NCBI RefSeq assembly: GCF_009831215.1
Contig: NZ_WUTW01000005.1
Location: 124,001 to 188,000 of the forward strand
Reading direction: 5' to 3'
DNA length: 64,000 nucleotides
Source: Actinomadura rayongensis
GTDB taxonomy: Bacteria > Actinomycetota > Actinomycetes > Streptosporangiales > Streptosporangiaceae
A model generated the notes under the pieces. The model was not told the DNA's origin and searched no databases. It worked only from the letters and a program-made list of their open reading frames with translations. Shown here in pieces: positions 53,287 to 61,941 of the stretch (position 1 is its first letter; each line of letters starts with the position of its first letter). Made by a program: the position numbers and the translations under genes.

Positions 53287-54201
53287 ATGAATAAAAGGGA
53301 AGCCGCGGTGTCCGCCCTCACGCCCCGTCCCGAGCGGTCCGCGCTGGTGGTCGCGCCGCCCGGCGCCGGGGACGGCCACTGGGCCGGCGCACCGAGCGCC
53401 GTCGCCCACGACGGGACCGTCCACCTCGCCTACCGGCTGCGCCGCCCGCTCGGCCAGGGGCGCGGCCACGCGGTCGTGGTCGCGCGGTCGACCGACGGCG
53501 AGCGCTTCACGCCGCTCCTCACCATCGAGAAGGACGAGCTGGACTGCGAGTCGCTGGAGCGGCCCGCGCTCGTCCGGACCCCCGAGGGCGCCTGGCGCCT
53601 CTACCTCAGCGCCGCGACGCCCGGCACCAAGCACTGGCGGGTCGAGGTCGTGGAGGCCGACGACCCGGCCGCGTTCGACGTCCGGAACCGTCGTGTGACG
53701 CTGCCCGGCGACGACAAGACGGGCGTCAAGGACCCGGTGATCGTCCGGCACGACGGCCTGTGGCACCTGTGGGCGTCCTGCCACCCGCTCGCCGACCCGG
53801 CCGAGGCCGACCAGATGGTCACCGACTACGCCACCAGCCCGGACGGCCTGGAGTGGACGTGGCACGGCACCGCGCTCGGGCGCCGTCCGGGGGCGTGGGA
53901 CGCGCGGGGCGTCCGGGTCAGCGCGGTCCGGTTCACGCCCGACGGCGTCCTCGCCGCCTACGACGGACGCGCCGACGCCGCGCAGAACTACGAGGAGCGG
54001 ACGGGCTTCGCCGCCGGCGCCGACCCCGGCGCGCTCACCGCGCTCGACGGCGGCCCGATCGCGTCGCCGCACCACGGCGGCGGGCTGCGCTACCTCGACG
54101 TCGTGCCGGTCACGGGCGGCCACCGCCTCTACTACGAGTGGACGCGTCCGGACGGCGCCCACGAACTCCGCACCGAACTCCGCATCGAACCACGTGCCTG
54201 A
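53287..54201 (+). CDS. Glycosyl-hydrolase-like five-bladed propeller protein
   Basis: The protein has 304 residues and no signal peptide. Repeated blade patterns such as HDGTVHLAYRLRRPLGQGRGHAVVVARSTDGERF, RPALVRTPEGAWRLYLSAATP, KDPVIVRHDGLWHLWASCHPL and DYATSPDGLEWTWHGTAL resemble GH43/GH130-type beta-propellers. Catalytic residues cannot be assigned with confidence. ATG 53287 may be leaderless, with TATCAT ending 6 bases upstream; GTG 53308 behind AAAGGGAAG is the alternative. It is divergent from the organosulfur operon. Confidence 0.75.
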   Translation: MNKREAAVSALTPRPERSALVVAPPGAGDGHWAGAPSAVAHDGTVHLAYRLRRPLGQGRGHAVVVARSTDGERFTPLLTIEKDELDCESLERPALVRTPEGAWRLYLSAATPGTKHWRVEVVEADDPAAFDVRNRRVTLPGDDKTGVKDPVIVRHDGLWHLWASCHPLADPAEADQMVTDYATSPDGLEWTWHGTALGRRPGAWDARGVRVSAVRFTPDGVLAAYDGRADAAQNYEERTGFAAGADPGALTALDGGPIASPHHGGGLRYLDVVPVTGGHRLYYEWTRPDGAHELRTELRIEPRA

Positions 54202-54242
54202 CCCCCAGCCGAACCGCACACCAGGCTGCGCACCGGGCTGCG

Positions 54243-55235
54243 CTAGCCGCCGTTCGGGCGGCCGTTGCGGGCCTGGAACTGGCCCGGCGGACGTTCCCCG
54301 ACCCGTCCGCCGGACGCCTCGCGCGGCGCCAGCCAGTCGCCGAACTCCTCCCCCGTCACCTTCTCCAGCAGCCGGACGTCGGCCTCGAAGTAGGGGATGA
54401 GCGCCTGCCGCTGCTCCCAGGTGAGGGGGCGGCGGGGCCGTCCGCCGCGCTGGAGCGCCCGCTCCAGCGGGACGGTCACCCGCGCGCGCAGCGGGTGGCC
54501 GGGCAGCGCCGCGTCCACCGCGGCGCTGACCCGCAGCGCGCGGGCCAGCAGCCTGTGCCGCGCGGACGCGTCCGGATGCGCGGTGACGTTCTCGCGCGGC
54601 ACCTCGGTGACGAGCCCCTCCTCGACGCCGAGGAACGCGAAGATCCGGTCCAGCGTCGGGACGGGCCGCTCCAGCAGCTCCCGGTACCGGAACACGAGCA
54701 CCTGCTCGCGGGGGAACAGCGAGTAGAGGTGGTCGAGCTGCTCGCCGTAGCGGCCGAGCCCGACGTAGTGCCAGAACGCCGACCAGCCCGCGGCGATCCG
54801 CTCCGGCTCCAGCGCGCACGCCTCGACGACGTCGCCGACGGGCTCCAGCCCGGCCGACCACAGGTGCGTCCAGTTGGAGTGGGCACGTTCCACCGGATCG
54901 CGCAGGATCGCGATGAGCCGCGCATCCGGAACAAGGTTCCGTATCCTCTTCTGCGCCTCGAGGTCGTACAGATAGAACGGCGTGGCCTCGCCCCGCCCGG
55001 CCCCGGCGGGCGCGCCATCGAACAGCGCCTCGTACTCCGCGCGCCGCCACACGTGCTCCCGGTACGTCTGCGCGTCGCCGGGCCCGCCCTTCTCCGGCGG
55101 CGGCCCGTCCGTGAGGAAGAACTTCGGCTCCTTGACCGGCGACAGATACAGCCCGGGATGACGGCTGAGCGCGGCGTGCAGCGCGGTCGTCCCGGCCTTC
55201 GGCGCCCCGAGCACGAGAAAGGTCGGCAACGACAT
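54243..55235 (-). CDS. PAPS-dependent sulfotransferase family protein
   Basis: This 330-residue protein transfers sulfate from PAPS to a hydroxyl or amine. The 5'-phosphosulfate-binding loop is LVLGAPKAGTTALHAAL at the N-terminus. The 3'-phosphate motif is AILRDPVERAHSNWTHLW near residue 105. KEPKFF and QVLVFRYRELLERPVPTLDRIFAFLGV complete the family pattern. It is convergent with the propeller gene and lies next to an operon that would supply sulfate under sulfur limitation. The acceptor is unknown. Confidence 0.9.
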   Translation of the reverse strand: MSLPTFLVLGAPKAGTTALHAALSRHPGLYLSPVKEPKFFLTDGPPPEKGGPGDAQTYREHVWRRAEYEALFDGAPAGAGRGEATPFYLYDLEAQKRIRNLVPDARLIAILRDPVERAHSNWTHLWSAGLEPVGDVVEACALEPERIAAGWSAFWHYVGLGRYGEQLDHLYSLFPREQVLVFRYRELLERPVPTLDRIFAFLGVEEGLVTEVPRENVTAHPDASARHRLLARALRVSAAVDAALPGHPLRARVTVPLERALQRGGRPRRPLTWEQRQALIPYFEADVRLLEKVTGEEFGDWLAPREASGGRVGERPPGQFQARNGRPNGG

Positions 55236-55659
55236 CCCGGCCTCCTGCGGTCGACAATATGCCGACTATACCCACCGTTTAAGCATGAATACAGCCACCG
55301 TCCTCCCCCGGCCATCCGGACGGCCCGGCCATCCAAGGCGACCCGACGGCCCGGGCCCCGGGCGAGTCGGCGAGCCGGGCGCCGTCACGGACCGGCGACG
55401 CGGAGCGTCCGCGCCGAAGCACGCCGAAGGAGTTCGAACGAAGCGCGCCCGCCAAGATCCGGAGTTCTTCGGAACGATCTTGGATGATCCGCGAAGATTT
55501 TGCATTGTGCGTCGGTTTACGGTCTCGTTTCATGTCCTGACCGACATACACACTTGCAAGTGAGATGTCTGTCGAGAGCACGACCGCACGTGGAGTGACG
55601 CCACGAGAGCAGCCGGTCGCAGCTCCGCGCTCACCACTTCTCATCACGCGGATCGAGGC
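55236..55659. promoter_or_regulatory. Non-coding interval with a nested palindrome
   Basis: I see no gene in the first 300 bases. At 55551-55562 lies the perfect 12-bp palindrome CACTTGCAAGTG, flanked by GACAT (55543-55547) and ATGTC (55565-55569), a two-level dyad. It lies about 90 bases upstream of the Sel1-type gene and is a candidate operator or riboregulatory hairpin. Confidence 0.65.
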
Positions 55660-56523
55660 ATGGCGGAACATCCCAAGGCGCTGGACGACTTCGTCGCCGA
55701 GCTGAACGCGCTCTACATCCTGGCCGGTTGCACGCTGCCGTACCTGCGGAGACATTCCCAGGACGTGCTCATCGAGTCGACCACCAGCGAGATCCTGGCC
55801 GGGCACCGGGCACGGGTGCCCAAGCTGCCCTGGGTCGCGGCGTTCGTGACCGCATGCCGGGCCGCCGTCGGCGAGGCGGGACTCGACCCGGACGACCTCG
55901 GCATGGGCACCGTCCAGGACTGGGCGGTGCGGCGGGCCGAGGCCGAGCGCGCCTGCGGCGAGGTGACCCCGCCGCGCCGGACGCCGACCGGGATGTACAC
56001 GGCGGACCCGAAGACGTCCGCCGAAGGAGCGCCCAAGTTCCTCCGCCGCTACGGGACGACCGGCCTCCGTCTCTTTCACGCCGCCGCGTCCGGGGCGGCC
56101 GTCGGCGAGGCCGCCTATCAGCTCGCCGCGCTGCTGCTGTGCTACGGCCGCGACACGGAAGGGAACGCCTACCTGCGGCGCGCCGGGGAGGCGGGGCACC
56201 GCGACGCCGTCGACCTGTGCTCGCACCTGGCCGGTTCGCGCGCGGTGCGGGGCGTCGCGCACCGAATCGCCCGCGCCTACCAGGAGGACGGCGACCTCGA
56301 CGCCGCCCTGGTGTTCTTCGAGGCCGCCGCGAGCCGGGGCGGGAACGCCGAGGCGTGCTTCCGGATCGGGCTGATCCACGCCGAGCGCGGCGCGGCCCGC
56401 GAGGCGGTCACCTGGTTCCGGCGCGCGGCGCGGCTGGGCCACGGCGAGGCGTTCCGGCGCTATGCGGCGTTCGCCGGGAAGGCGTCCGCGACCATGTGCG
56501 CGGCGCGCGTCAGCCGGGCCTAG
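55660..56523 (+). CDS. Sel1/TPR-repeat protein with degenerate XRE-like N-terminus
   Basis: This 287-residue protein begins with LDDFVAELNALYILAGCTLPYLRRHS and then TTSEILAGHRARVPKLPWVAAFVTACRAA. That matches the XRE-type pattern seen in actinomycete regulators (L..F...L..L...AG.S...L, then LSG.R...P....V...V.AC), with weakened recognition residues. Residues about 140-285 are helical repeats (LRLFHAAASGAAVGEAAYQLAALLL, GNAYLRRAGEAGHRDAV, ALVFFEAAASRGGNAEACFRIGLIHAERG, AVTWFRRAARLGHGEAFRRY) of Sel1 type. A scaffold or regulator role is likely; no DNA target is known. Confidence 0.75.
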   Translation: MAEHPKALDDFVAELNALYILAGCTLPYLRRHSQDVLIESTTSEILAGHRARVPKLPWVAAFVTACRAAVGEAGLDPDDLGMGTVQDWAVRRAEAERACGEVTPPRRTPTGMYTADPKTSAEGAPKFLRRYGTTGLRLFHAAASGAAVGEAAYQLAALLLCYGRDTEGNAYLRRAGEAGHRDAVDLCSHLAGSRAVRGVAHRIARAYQEDGDLDAALVFFEAAASRGGNAEACFRIGLIHAERGAAREAVTWFRRAARLGHGEAFRRYAAFAGKASATMCAARVSRA

Positions 56524-56550
56524 AGGACGGGCGGAGGCCCCGGCGGACGG

Positions 56551-56994
56551 TCATCGGTCGTCCTTCGGCGTGGCCTGTGGTGAGAGCGCGACGATCGGGA
56601 TGGGACGGGACGTCTTCCGCTGGTACGCGCTGTAGCGGCCCCGGTTCACGGCGTCGCACAGGGCCAGCAGCCTGTCGTAGCCGTCGTCGTCCGGCCGGAC
56701 GACCCTGGCGGTCGCCCGGCGCTGATGACGCTTCAGCCGCACGCCCACCACCGGTTCGGCGCTGAGGTTCAACAGCCAGGACGGCGGCTTGTCGCTGCCG
56801 CCGTTGGAGGCCACGACGAGCAGGTCGTCGCCGTCGCGGGCGTAGACGAGGGCGACCGTGCGGCGTTGCCCCGTCCGGCGTCCCCGGGTGGTGAGCAGGA
56901 GGGTGGGGACGCCGAGCAGCCGGTGGCCGACCCGACCGCCGGACGCCTCATAGATCCGCTGGTGGGCGGCGAGAAGACGTACGTAAACGCTCAT
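56551..56994 (-). CDS. F420-dependent nitroreductase/quinone reductase family (Ddn-like, DUF385)
   Basis: This 147-residue split-barrel protein starts YVRLLAAHQRIYEASGGRVGHRLLGVPTLLLTTRGRRTGQRRTVALVYARDGDDLLVVASNGGSDKPPSWLLNL, the Ddn/Rv3547 family pattern, and uses reduced F420 to reduce quinones or nitro compounds. The tail is PRPIPIVALSP-like. It is divergent from the TetR gene at 57226 and shares the operator at 57165. Confidence 0.92.
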   Translation of the reverse strand: MSVYVRLLAAHQRIYEASGGRVGHRLLGVPTLLLTTRGRRTGQRRTVALVYARDGDDLLVVASNGGSDKPPSWLLNLSAEPVVGVRLKRHQRRATARVVRPDDDGYDRLLALCDAVNRGRYSAYQRKTSRPIPIVALSPQATPKDDR

Positions 56995-57164
56995 GGGAAT
57001 CGCCTTTCAGCCGCGAATGGTCGCCTGCGCGACGGGTCGTCCGGACGCCGGGCCGACGCTGTGGGCTGCGTCCAGCGGCGATCTTGTGCAGCTGGTCGTT
57101 CCTCGATGCCGGACGGCCCGTGGCGACGGGCGGTCCCCGACCAACCTCCCTACACGAACTGTAA

Positions 57165-57181
57165 CTTACACTGAGTGTAAG
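57165..57181. promoter_or_regulatory. Inverted repeat CTTACAC-TGA-GTGTAAG, TetR operator candidate
   Basis: The two 7-bp arms are perfect complements around TGA. The repeat lies between the divergent nitroreductase and TetR genes, 44 bases before the TetR start, and is notably A/T-rich for the region. Confidence 0.8.
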
Positions 57182-57225
57182 GTAAGGCCCGCGGCCGTGG
57201 GCCTGTCAAGAGCGAGGACGGGGAA

Positions 57226-57843
57226 ATGACCGGCACAGCCCCCGGCAGGACGCGTTCGTCCGCGGTCCGGATGCCGCCCGGGGAGCGCCGTGAGCAGCTG
57301 CTCGACGTCGTGCTCCGCGTGATCGTCACCCAGGGCGTGCACAAGGTCTCGATGGACTCGGTGGCCAAGGAGGCCGGGGTCACCCGGCCGGTCGTCTACG
57401 CGCACTTCACCGACCGGGACGACCTTCTCCGCGCCTCTCTGGCGCGCGAGGAGGCAGCCGCCCTCAAGCAGATGGCCGCGATCATGCCCGAGCCCGGGCG
57501 GGGGACGCCCGCGCGAGCGGTGATCGCCTCGCTCGCGGGCTTCCTCGCGGCGGTGCAGGAGGCACCGGACCGGTGGCGCGCCATCTTCACGCTCGTCGAC
57601 TCCAGCACGCCGGTGTTCCGCGCCCGCCTCGAACAGGGCCGGGCCGCCGTGCTCGCCGCGTTCGAAGACGTCATCCGCGCGGGGAACCCGGAGCCCGGCA
57701 CCGATGTGGAAGTGCTGGCCCGCGCGCTCCACGCGCTGTTCTGGGACGCCGGCCGCCTCGTCCTCGCCGAGCCGGAGACCTTCCCGCCCGACCGGATCCT
57801 CCGCTTCGCCCGCGACGCGGTGGAGCGCCATCTGCGCAGCTAA
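57226..57843 (+). CDS. TetR-family repressor
   Basis: This 205-residue repressor has the HTH RREQLLDVVLRVIVTQGVHKVSMDSVAKEAGVTRPVVYAHFTDRDDLLRASLAREE (about residues 20-75), then a helical effector domain. It probably represses itself and the F420 nitroreductase. ATG 57226 follows ACGGGGAA. Its end overlaps the convergent S4-domain gene by 4 bases. Confidence 0.94.
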   Translation: MTGTAPGRTRSSAVRMPPGERREQLLDVVLRVIVTQGVHKVSMDSVAKEAGVTRPVVYAHFTDRDDLLRASLAREEAAALKQMAAIMPEPGRGTPARAVIASLAGFLAAVQEAPDRWRAIFTLVDSSTPVFRARLEQGRAAVLAAFEDVIRAGNPEPGTDVEVLARALHALFWDAGRLVLAEPETFPPDRILRFARDAVERHLRS

Positions 57844-58223
57844 AGGTCAGGCGGAAGGGTGCGCAGGCGGTCGAGTTCGCGGCGGTCGCGTTTGGTGGGA
57901 CGGCCGGCGCCGCGGTCGCGGCGGGCGACCGGGATCAGGGCCTCGCGCGGGGGCGGCGGCGGGCTCTGGTCGGTGTAGGCCTCCTGGGCCGCCGCCGCGC
58001 TGACGCGCTTGCGGAGCAGCTGACGGACGATCACGATGCGCTCGCGGCCCTCCAGCCGGACGCGCACCTCGTCGCCCACGCGGAGCTGCGCGGCGGGCTT
58101 GACGCGGTCGTCGTTCACCCGGACGTGCCCGCCCCGGCACGCCGACGTCGCCAGGGACCGCGTCTTCACGAGCCGGACCGACCAGATCCACGCGTCGACC
58201 CGGACGCTGCCTTCGTCCGCCAT
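57840..58223 (-). CDS. S4-domain RNA-binding protein (Hsp15/HslR-like)
   Basis: This 127-residue protein has an N-terminal S4 fold: VRVDAWIWSVRLVKTRSLATSACRGGHVRVNDDRVKPAAQLRVGDEVRVRL. The basic tail (RPTKRDRRELDRLRTLPPDL) is typical of Hsp15. Hsp15 recycles stalled 50S subunits carrying peptidyl-tRNA; that role is inferred. Start ATG 58223. Confidence 0.92.
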   Translation of the reverse strand: MADEGSVRVDAWIWSVRLVKTRSLATSACRGGHVRVNDDRVKPAAQLRVGDEVRVRLEGRERIVIVRQLLRKRVSAAAAQEAYTDQSPPPPPREALIPVARRDRGAGRPTKRDRRELDRLRTLPPDL

Positions 58224-58269
58224 GCGCCCGACTGTACCGGCCGCCCTTTTCCACGGGCACGCCGAATTT

Positions 58270-59322
58270 TCAGGGGCGGCGGCCGATGCCGGTGGCGAAC
58301 TCGCGGATCCGCATCGGCCCGCTCGTGGACCGGGCGAGCGGCGGCGTGTCGAGGGACGCGTTGGAGCGCAGCCCGTCCAGGAACTCGGCGATGGCGTCCA
58401 GGCTGGAGTGGCGGGGCCGCCAGCCCAGTTCCTCGTGCGCGCGTCCGGTGTCCAGGAGCGGGACGTGCAGCGCCAGGTCGAACAGGTCGGGCGACGCCGG
58501 GACGATCCCGAGCCGCCACGCCCCCGCGACGAACGCCCGCAGCGCGCCCACCGGCACCCGCGCGGTGCGGGCGCTCAGCAGGTCCGCGAGCCGCTGCATG
58601 TCGATGACCGGGTCGGCGGCGAGGTTGAACGCGCCGCGCACGTCCCGGACGGCCGCGAGCCGGTACGCCTCGCCCGCGTCGTCGGCGTGCAGCGCCTGGA
58701 CGGCGAGCCCCGGGATGTCCGGCAGGACGGGCACGACGCCCGCCCGCGCGAGCCGGTTCGGCACGAACGGCCCGCCGAAGATCCGCCGCTGCGCCGTCGC
58801 CGCGCCGCGCTGGAAGATGAAGCCGGGCCGCATCCGCACGACGCGCCGCTCGGGGTTCGCCAGCTCGAACGCGTCGAGCACCCGTTCCAGGTAGCACTTC
58901 TCGCGGCTGTAGGCGGCGGTCGGCCAGCCGTCGGTGGGCCACGACTCGTCCACCGGACGGCCGTCGGCGGGCTTCGGCGAGTACGCGCCGACCGACGAGG
59001 CGTGGACGAGCGCCGGGACGTCCGCGTCCGCGACGGCGCGCAGCACCCGCATTCCGCCGAGGACGTTGTTGCGCCAGGTCACGCGCGGCCGGTGCGTCGG
59101 CTGGAACATCCAGGCCAGGTTGATCACGGCGTCCGCGTCCCGGAACAGCGGGACGAGGTCGTCGCGCGCGGTGTCGGCGGCGGCCCACTCGGTCTTGGCG
59201 AACGACACTTCGGGACGGCGCCGGGCGATCCCGAGGACCGAGGTGACCTCGGCGTCGGCCGCCAGCGCCCGCAGCGTGCCGACGCCGACGTTGCCGGTGG
59301 CCCCGACCACGACGATCCGCAT
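58270..59322 (-). CDS. NAD-dependent epimerase/dehydratase family protein
   Basis: This 350-residue extended SDR opens MRIVVVGATGNVGVGTLRAL. It has DADAVINLAWMFQPTHRP, ALVHASSVGAYSPKP and YSREKCYLERVLDAFE with the Tyr-x3-Lys pair. The C-terminal substrate domain is about 130 residues. Its length and motifs match actinobacterial epimerases of unknown substrate. No operon partner is apparent. Confidence 0.9.
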   Translation of the reverse strand: MRIVVVGATGNVGVGTLRALAADAEVTSVLGIARRRPEVSFAKTEWAAADTARDDLVPLFRDADAVINLAWMFQPTHRPRVTWRNNVLGGMRVLRAVADADVPALVHASSVGAYSPKPADGRPVDESWPTDGWPTAAYSREKCYLERVLDAFELANPERRVVRMRPGFIFQRGAATAQRRIFGGPFVPNRLARAGVVPVLPDIPGLAVQALHADDAGEAYRLAAVRDVRGAFNLAADPVIDMQRLADLLSARTARVPVGALRAFVAGAWRLGIVPASPDLFDLALHVPLLDTGRAHEELGWRPRHSSLDAIAEFLDGLRSNASLDTPPLARSTSGPMRIREFATGIGRRP

Positions 59323-59384
59323 GATGTCTCCCCCCGAGTTGGCGTACGGTCGCCGCCCCCTACCCCGGCGGGCCCGGGCTACGC

Positions 59385-59423
59385 GAAAAGGGCCGGCGCC
59401 GCGGTCTCCCGCGACGCCGGCCC
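59385..59423 (-). terminator. Terminator of the MFS transporter gene
   Basis: Perfect 9-bp arms GGGCCGGCG and CGCCGGCCC (59390-59423) contain a second inner stem. Read on the minus strand, CTTTTCGCG follows, giving a short T-run. Confidence 0.75.
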
Positions 59424-59434
59424 GAACCGGGACG

Positions 59435-60919
59435 TCAGGCGTGCGCCCCCTGGCGGCGGCGCGCCAGCAGCGGCACCACGTTGAGCGCCAGGCCGACGAG
59501 CCCGACCGCCGTCACGAGGTTCACGCCGGGGTGGAACGGGGCGAAGCCCCCGCCGTCGCCCGTTCCGTCCGTCGCGACCAGCGCCGTGACGACGGCCAGC
59601 ACGAGCGCCGCGCCGACCTGCCCGGACGTCTGGACGAGCCCGGACGCGAGCCCCTGCTCGGCGTCCTCGATCCCGTCGGTGGCCTGCGCCATGATCGAGC
59701 TGAACCCGAAGCCGAACCCGCCGCCGAGCAGGATCATCGTCGGGAAGACCGTCACGGCGTAGTTCGGGTGGTCGCCCGCCGTCAGCAGGAACCAGCCGTA
59801 GCCGAGGCTGAGCGAGACCATCGAGCTGACGATCAGCTTCGGCGTGCCGAACCGTCCGATGAGGCCGCCCATGAACGGGGACACGGCCGCGACGATGAGG
59901 CCCACGGGCAGCAGCGCCATCGCCATCCGCAGCGGCGACCAGTGCAGGACGTCCTGGAGGTACAGGGTCATCATGAACTGGAAGCTGAGGTACGAACCGA
60001 ACAGCGCGATGATGCTGAGGTTCGCGCGGACGATCGTCCCGACGCGCAGGATCCCGAGGCGGATCAGCGGGTGCCGCACCTTGGTCTCGGTGACGACGAA
60101 CGCGGCGAGCAGCGCGATCGCCACGACGATCGACAGCAGCGTCAGCGGAGCGGTCCAGCCTCGGTCGGGCGCGGAAACGACCGTGTAGACGGCGAGCAGC
60201 ATCCCGGCGGTCAGCGTGACGGCGCCGAGGACGTCGTGGCCGCCCTCCTCCGCCTTGCGGTCCTTCGGGATCAGGGCCAATCCGACGGCGAGCGCGACGA
60301 GCGCCAGCGGCACGGGCGTCAGGAACGTCCAGCGCCAGCCCGCACTGGTCAGCAGGCCGCCGAGGATCAGTCCGGACGAGTAGCCGCTCGCGCCGAAGAT
60401 CGAGAACACCGACAGCGCCCGGTTGCGCGCCGGTCCGTGGAAGGTGGTGGTCAGGATGGAAAGGGCGGTCGGGGCGGTGAACGCCGCGGAGAGCCCCTTG
60501 ACGAAACGGGTGATGATCAGCAGGGTGCCGTCGTTCACGAGCCCGCCGACGAGCGAGGCGGCGGCGAAGATGCCGAGCGCGGTCAGGAAGACGCGGCGGC
60601 GGCCCAGCAGGTCGGCGGTGCGTCCGCCGAGCAGCAGCAGTCCGCCGTAGCCGAGGACGTAGCCGTTCACGATCCACTGGAGCGACGTCGTGGACATGCC
60701 CAGTTCGGTTCCGATGGACGGAAGGGCCACGCCCACCATCGACACGTCCAGGCCGTCGAGGAACAGCACGGCGCACAGCACCGCGAGGACGCCCCACAGT
60801 CTGGGGGTCCAGCTCTGATTGACCGGCTCCGCCGAAGCGGGGGCAGCGGTGACACGGGAGGTTTCGGTGGTCGTCACGTCGAAGGACGATACATGCACAT
60901 GCATTGATTGTCCACGCAT
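59435..60919 (-). CDS. MFS drug exporter (DHA2 type)
   Basis: This is a 494-residue proton-coupled exporter with 14 predicted helices. The first is PRLWGVLAVLCAVLFLDGLDVSMVGVALPSIGTELG, then motif A-like GGRTADLLGRRRVFLTALGIFAAASL. A central motif LGLILGGLLTSAGWRWTFL-type segment (reads SSGLILGGLLTSAGWRWTFL) is characteristic of DHA2. ATG 60919 has AAGGAT four bases upstream; ATG 60904 or GTG 60877 are alternatives. The divergent MarR gene at 60980 is its likely repressor. Confidence 0.92.
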   Translation of the reverse strand: MRGQSMHVHVSSFDVTTTETSRVTAAPASAEPVNQSWTPRLWGVLAVLCAVLFLDGLDVSMVGVALPSIGTELGMSTTSLQWIVNGYVLGYGGLLLLGGRTADLLGRRRVFLTALGIFAAASLVGGLVNDGTLLIITRFVKGLSAAFTAPTALSILTTTFHGPARNRALSVFSIFGASGYSSGLILGGLLTSAGWRWTFLTPVPLALVALAVGLALIPKDRKAEEGGHDVLGAVTLTAGMLLAVYTVVSAPDRGWTAPLTLLSIVVAIALLAAFVVTETKVRHPLIRLGILRVGTIVRANLSIIALFGSYLSFQFMMTLYLQDVLHWSPLRMAMALLPVGLIVAAVSPFMGGLIGRFGTPKLIVSSMVSLSLGYGWFLLTAGDHPNYAVTVFPTMILLGGGFGFGFSSIMAQATDGIEDAEQGLASGLVQTSGQVGAALVLAVVTALVATDGTGDGGGFAPFHPGVNLVTAVGLVGLALNVVPLLARRRQGAHA

Positions 60920-60954
60920 AAGATCCTTAAGCAACTAATGTAGCTGCATAAGAT
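60916..60954. promoter_or_regulatory. Overlapping direct and inverted repeats, MarR operator candidate
   Basis: GCATAAGAT occurs at 60916-60924 and 60946-60954. In addition CTTAAGCA (60926-60933) and TGCATAAG (60945-60952) form an inverted repeat with 7 of 8 matches around an 11-base centre. The elements cover the MFS start codon and the gap before the MarR gene. Confidence 0.7.
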
Positions 60955-60979
60955 GCGCGGAGATGGTAGGATGCGCGGC

Positions 60980-61375
60980 ATGGAGCCGGAAGAGCATGGC
61001 CTGGTCGAGCGGTGGAGGTCCCTGCTGACCTGCTACAACACGGTCGCGTGCCATCTCGACCGCCTGCTGCAGGAGAAGCACGGCCTCACGATGAGCGAGT
61101 TCGAGACGCTCGACCGTCTCGCCGAGTGCCACCGCGACAACCAGCGCATGCAGGACCTGGCGGGTGAGATGTATCTCAGCCAGAGCGCCCTGTCCCGCAC
61201 CGTGGGACGGCTGGAGAAGCACGGGCTCGTCGCCCGGTCGCTGTGCTCGTCCGACCGCCGGGGCGTGTACGTCTGCATCACCCCGGAGGGCCGCGCCCGC
61301 CACGAGAAGGCCCGCGCGACCCATCGCGCCGTCCTCGCCGAGCACCTCGTCGAGGACCTGCTTCCCACGAGGTGA
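60980..61375 (+). CDS. MarR-family regulator
   Basis: This 131-residue winged-helix regulator contains VACHLDRLLQEKHGLTMSEFETLDRLAEC, NQRMQDLAGEMYLSQSALSRTVGRLEKHGLVARSLCSSDRRGVYVCITPEGRARHEKA. The two Cys (CSSDRR and VCI) near the wing could act as redox sensors. ATG 60980 is chosen with TAGGA upstream; ATG 60971 and 60953 are alternatives. It likely represses the divergent exporter. Confidence 0.92.
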   Translation: MEPEEHGLVERWRSLLTCYNTVACHLDRLLQEKHGLTMSEFETLDRLAECHRDNQRMQDLAGEMYLSQSALSRTVGRLEKHGLVARSLCSSDRRGVYVCITPEGRARHEKARATHRAVLAEHLVEDLLPTR

Positions 61376-61398
61376 ACGGACGGGCGCCCGCCCGAGTT

Positions 61399-61860
61399 TC
61401 AGCTCGCCGGGAAGTGGTGCTCGTAGAGCCGTTCCAGGAGCCGCTTGAACTGGGCGCGCTCGGCCGCGTCCAGGGGGGCGAGCAGTTCGTCCTGGATCCC
61501 GTCGATCAGCGCGTCCAGGCGCCGGACGCGGTCCCAGCCCGCCGGCGTGATCGTGATGACGTTGCGCCGCCGGTCGGACGGATCGGGCGCCCGCTCCACG
61601 TATCCCTGCACGGACAGCTCGTTCAGCACCGCCACGAGATCGCTCCGGTAGATCCCCGCCACCCGGCTCAGCTCCGCCTGGCTCACCGGGCCCGTCTCGC
61701 GTAGCGCGGTCAGCACGGCGTAGTGCCAGCGGCGGGCGTCGGCGACCGCGAAACCGTCGGTGACCAGGCGGTCCGCCACGGCCGAGACGTGACCGACGAG
61801 ACGGGTCGGCAGTTCCCGCAGCCGCGCGGATCCCGAGCGCGCGGGCATGTCGTCCGGCAT
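61399..61860 (-). CDS. MarR-family regulator
   Basis: This 153-residue regulator contains ADARRWHYAVLTALRETGPVSQAELSRVAGIYRSDLVAVLNELSVQGYVERAPDPSDRRRNVITITPAGWDRVRRLDALID, a typical winged helix with the DRR wing. It is divergent from the haloalkane dehalogenase gene, and the palindrome between them suggests a substrate- or product-responsive repressor. Confidence 0.93.
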   Translation of the reverse strand: MPDDMPARSGSARLRELPTRLVGHVSAVADRLVTDGFAVADARRWHYAVLTALRETGPVSQAELSRVAGIYRSDLVAVLNELSVQGYVERAPDPSDRRRNVITITPAGWDRVRRLDALIDGIQDELLAPLDAAERAQFKRLLERLYEHHFPAS

Positions 61861-61873
61861 GGGCAGCTCCTTG

Positions 61874-61890
61874 CGTTAGTCGGACTAACG
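61874..61890. promoter_or_regulatory. Perfect palindrome CGTTAGTC-G-GACTAACG, MarR operator candidate
   Basis: The 8-bp arms are complementary around one G, 13 bases upstream of the MarR start. Further CGTTAG half-sites occur at 61899-61905 and 61914-61920 on the dehalogenase side, giving a direct-repeat series. Confidence 0.8.
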
Positions 61891-61941
61891 GTTTACGTTC
61901 GTTAGTGACATAAACGTTAGAGCAACGAACGAAGGACCGCC

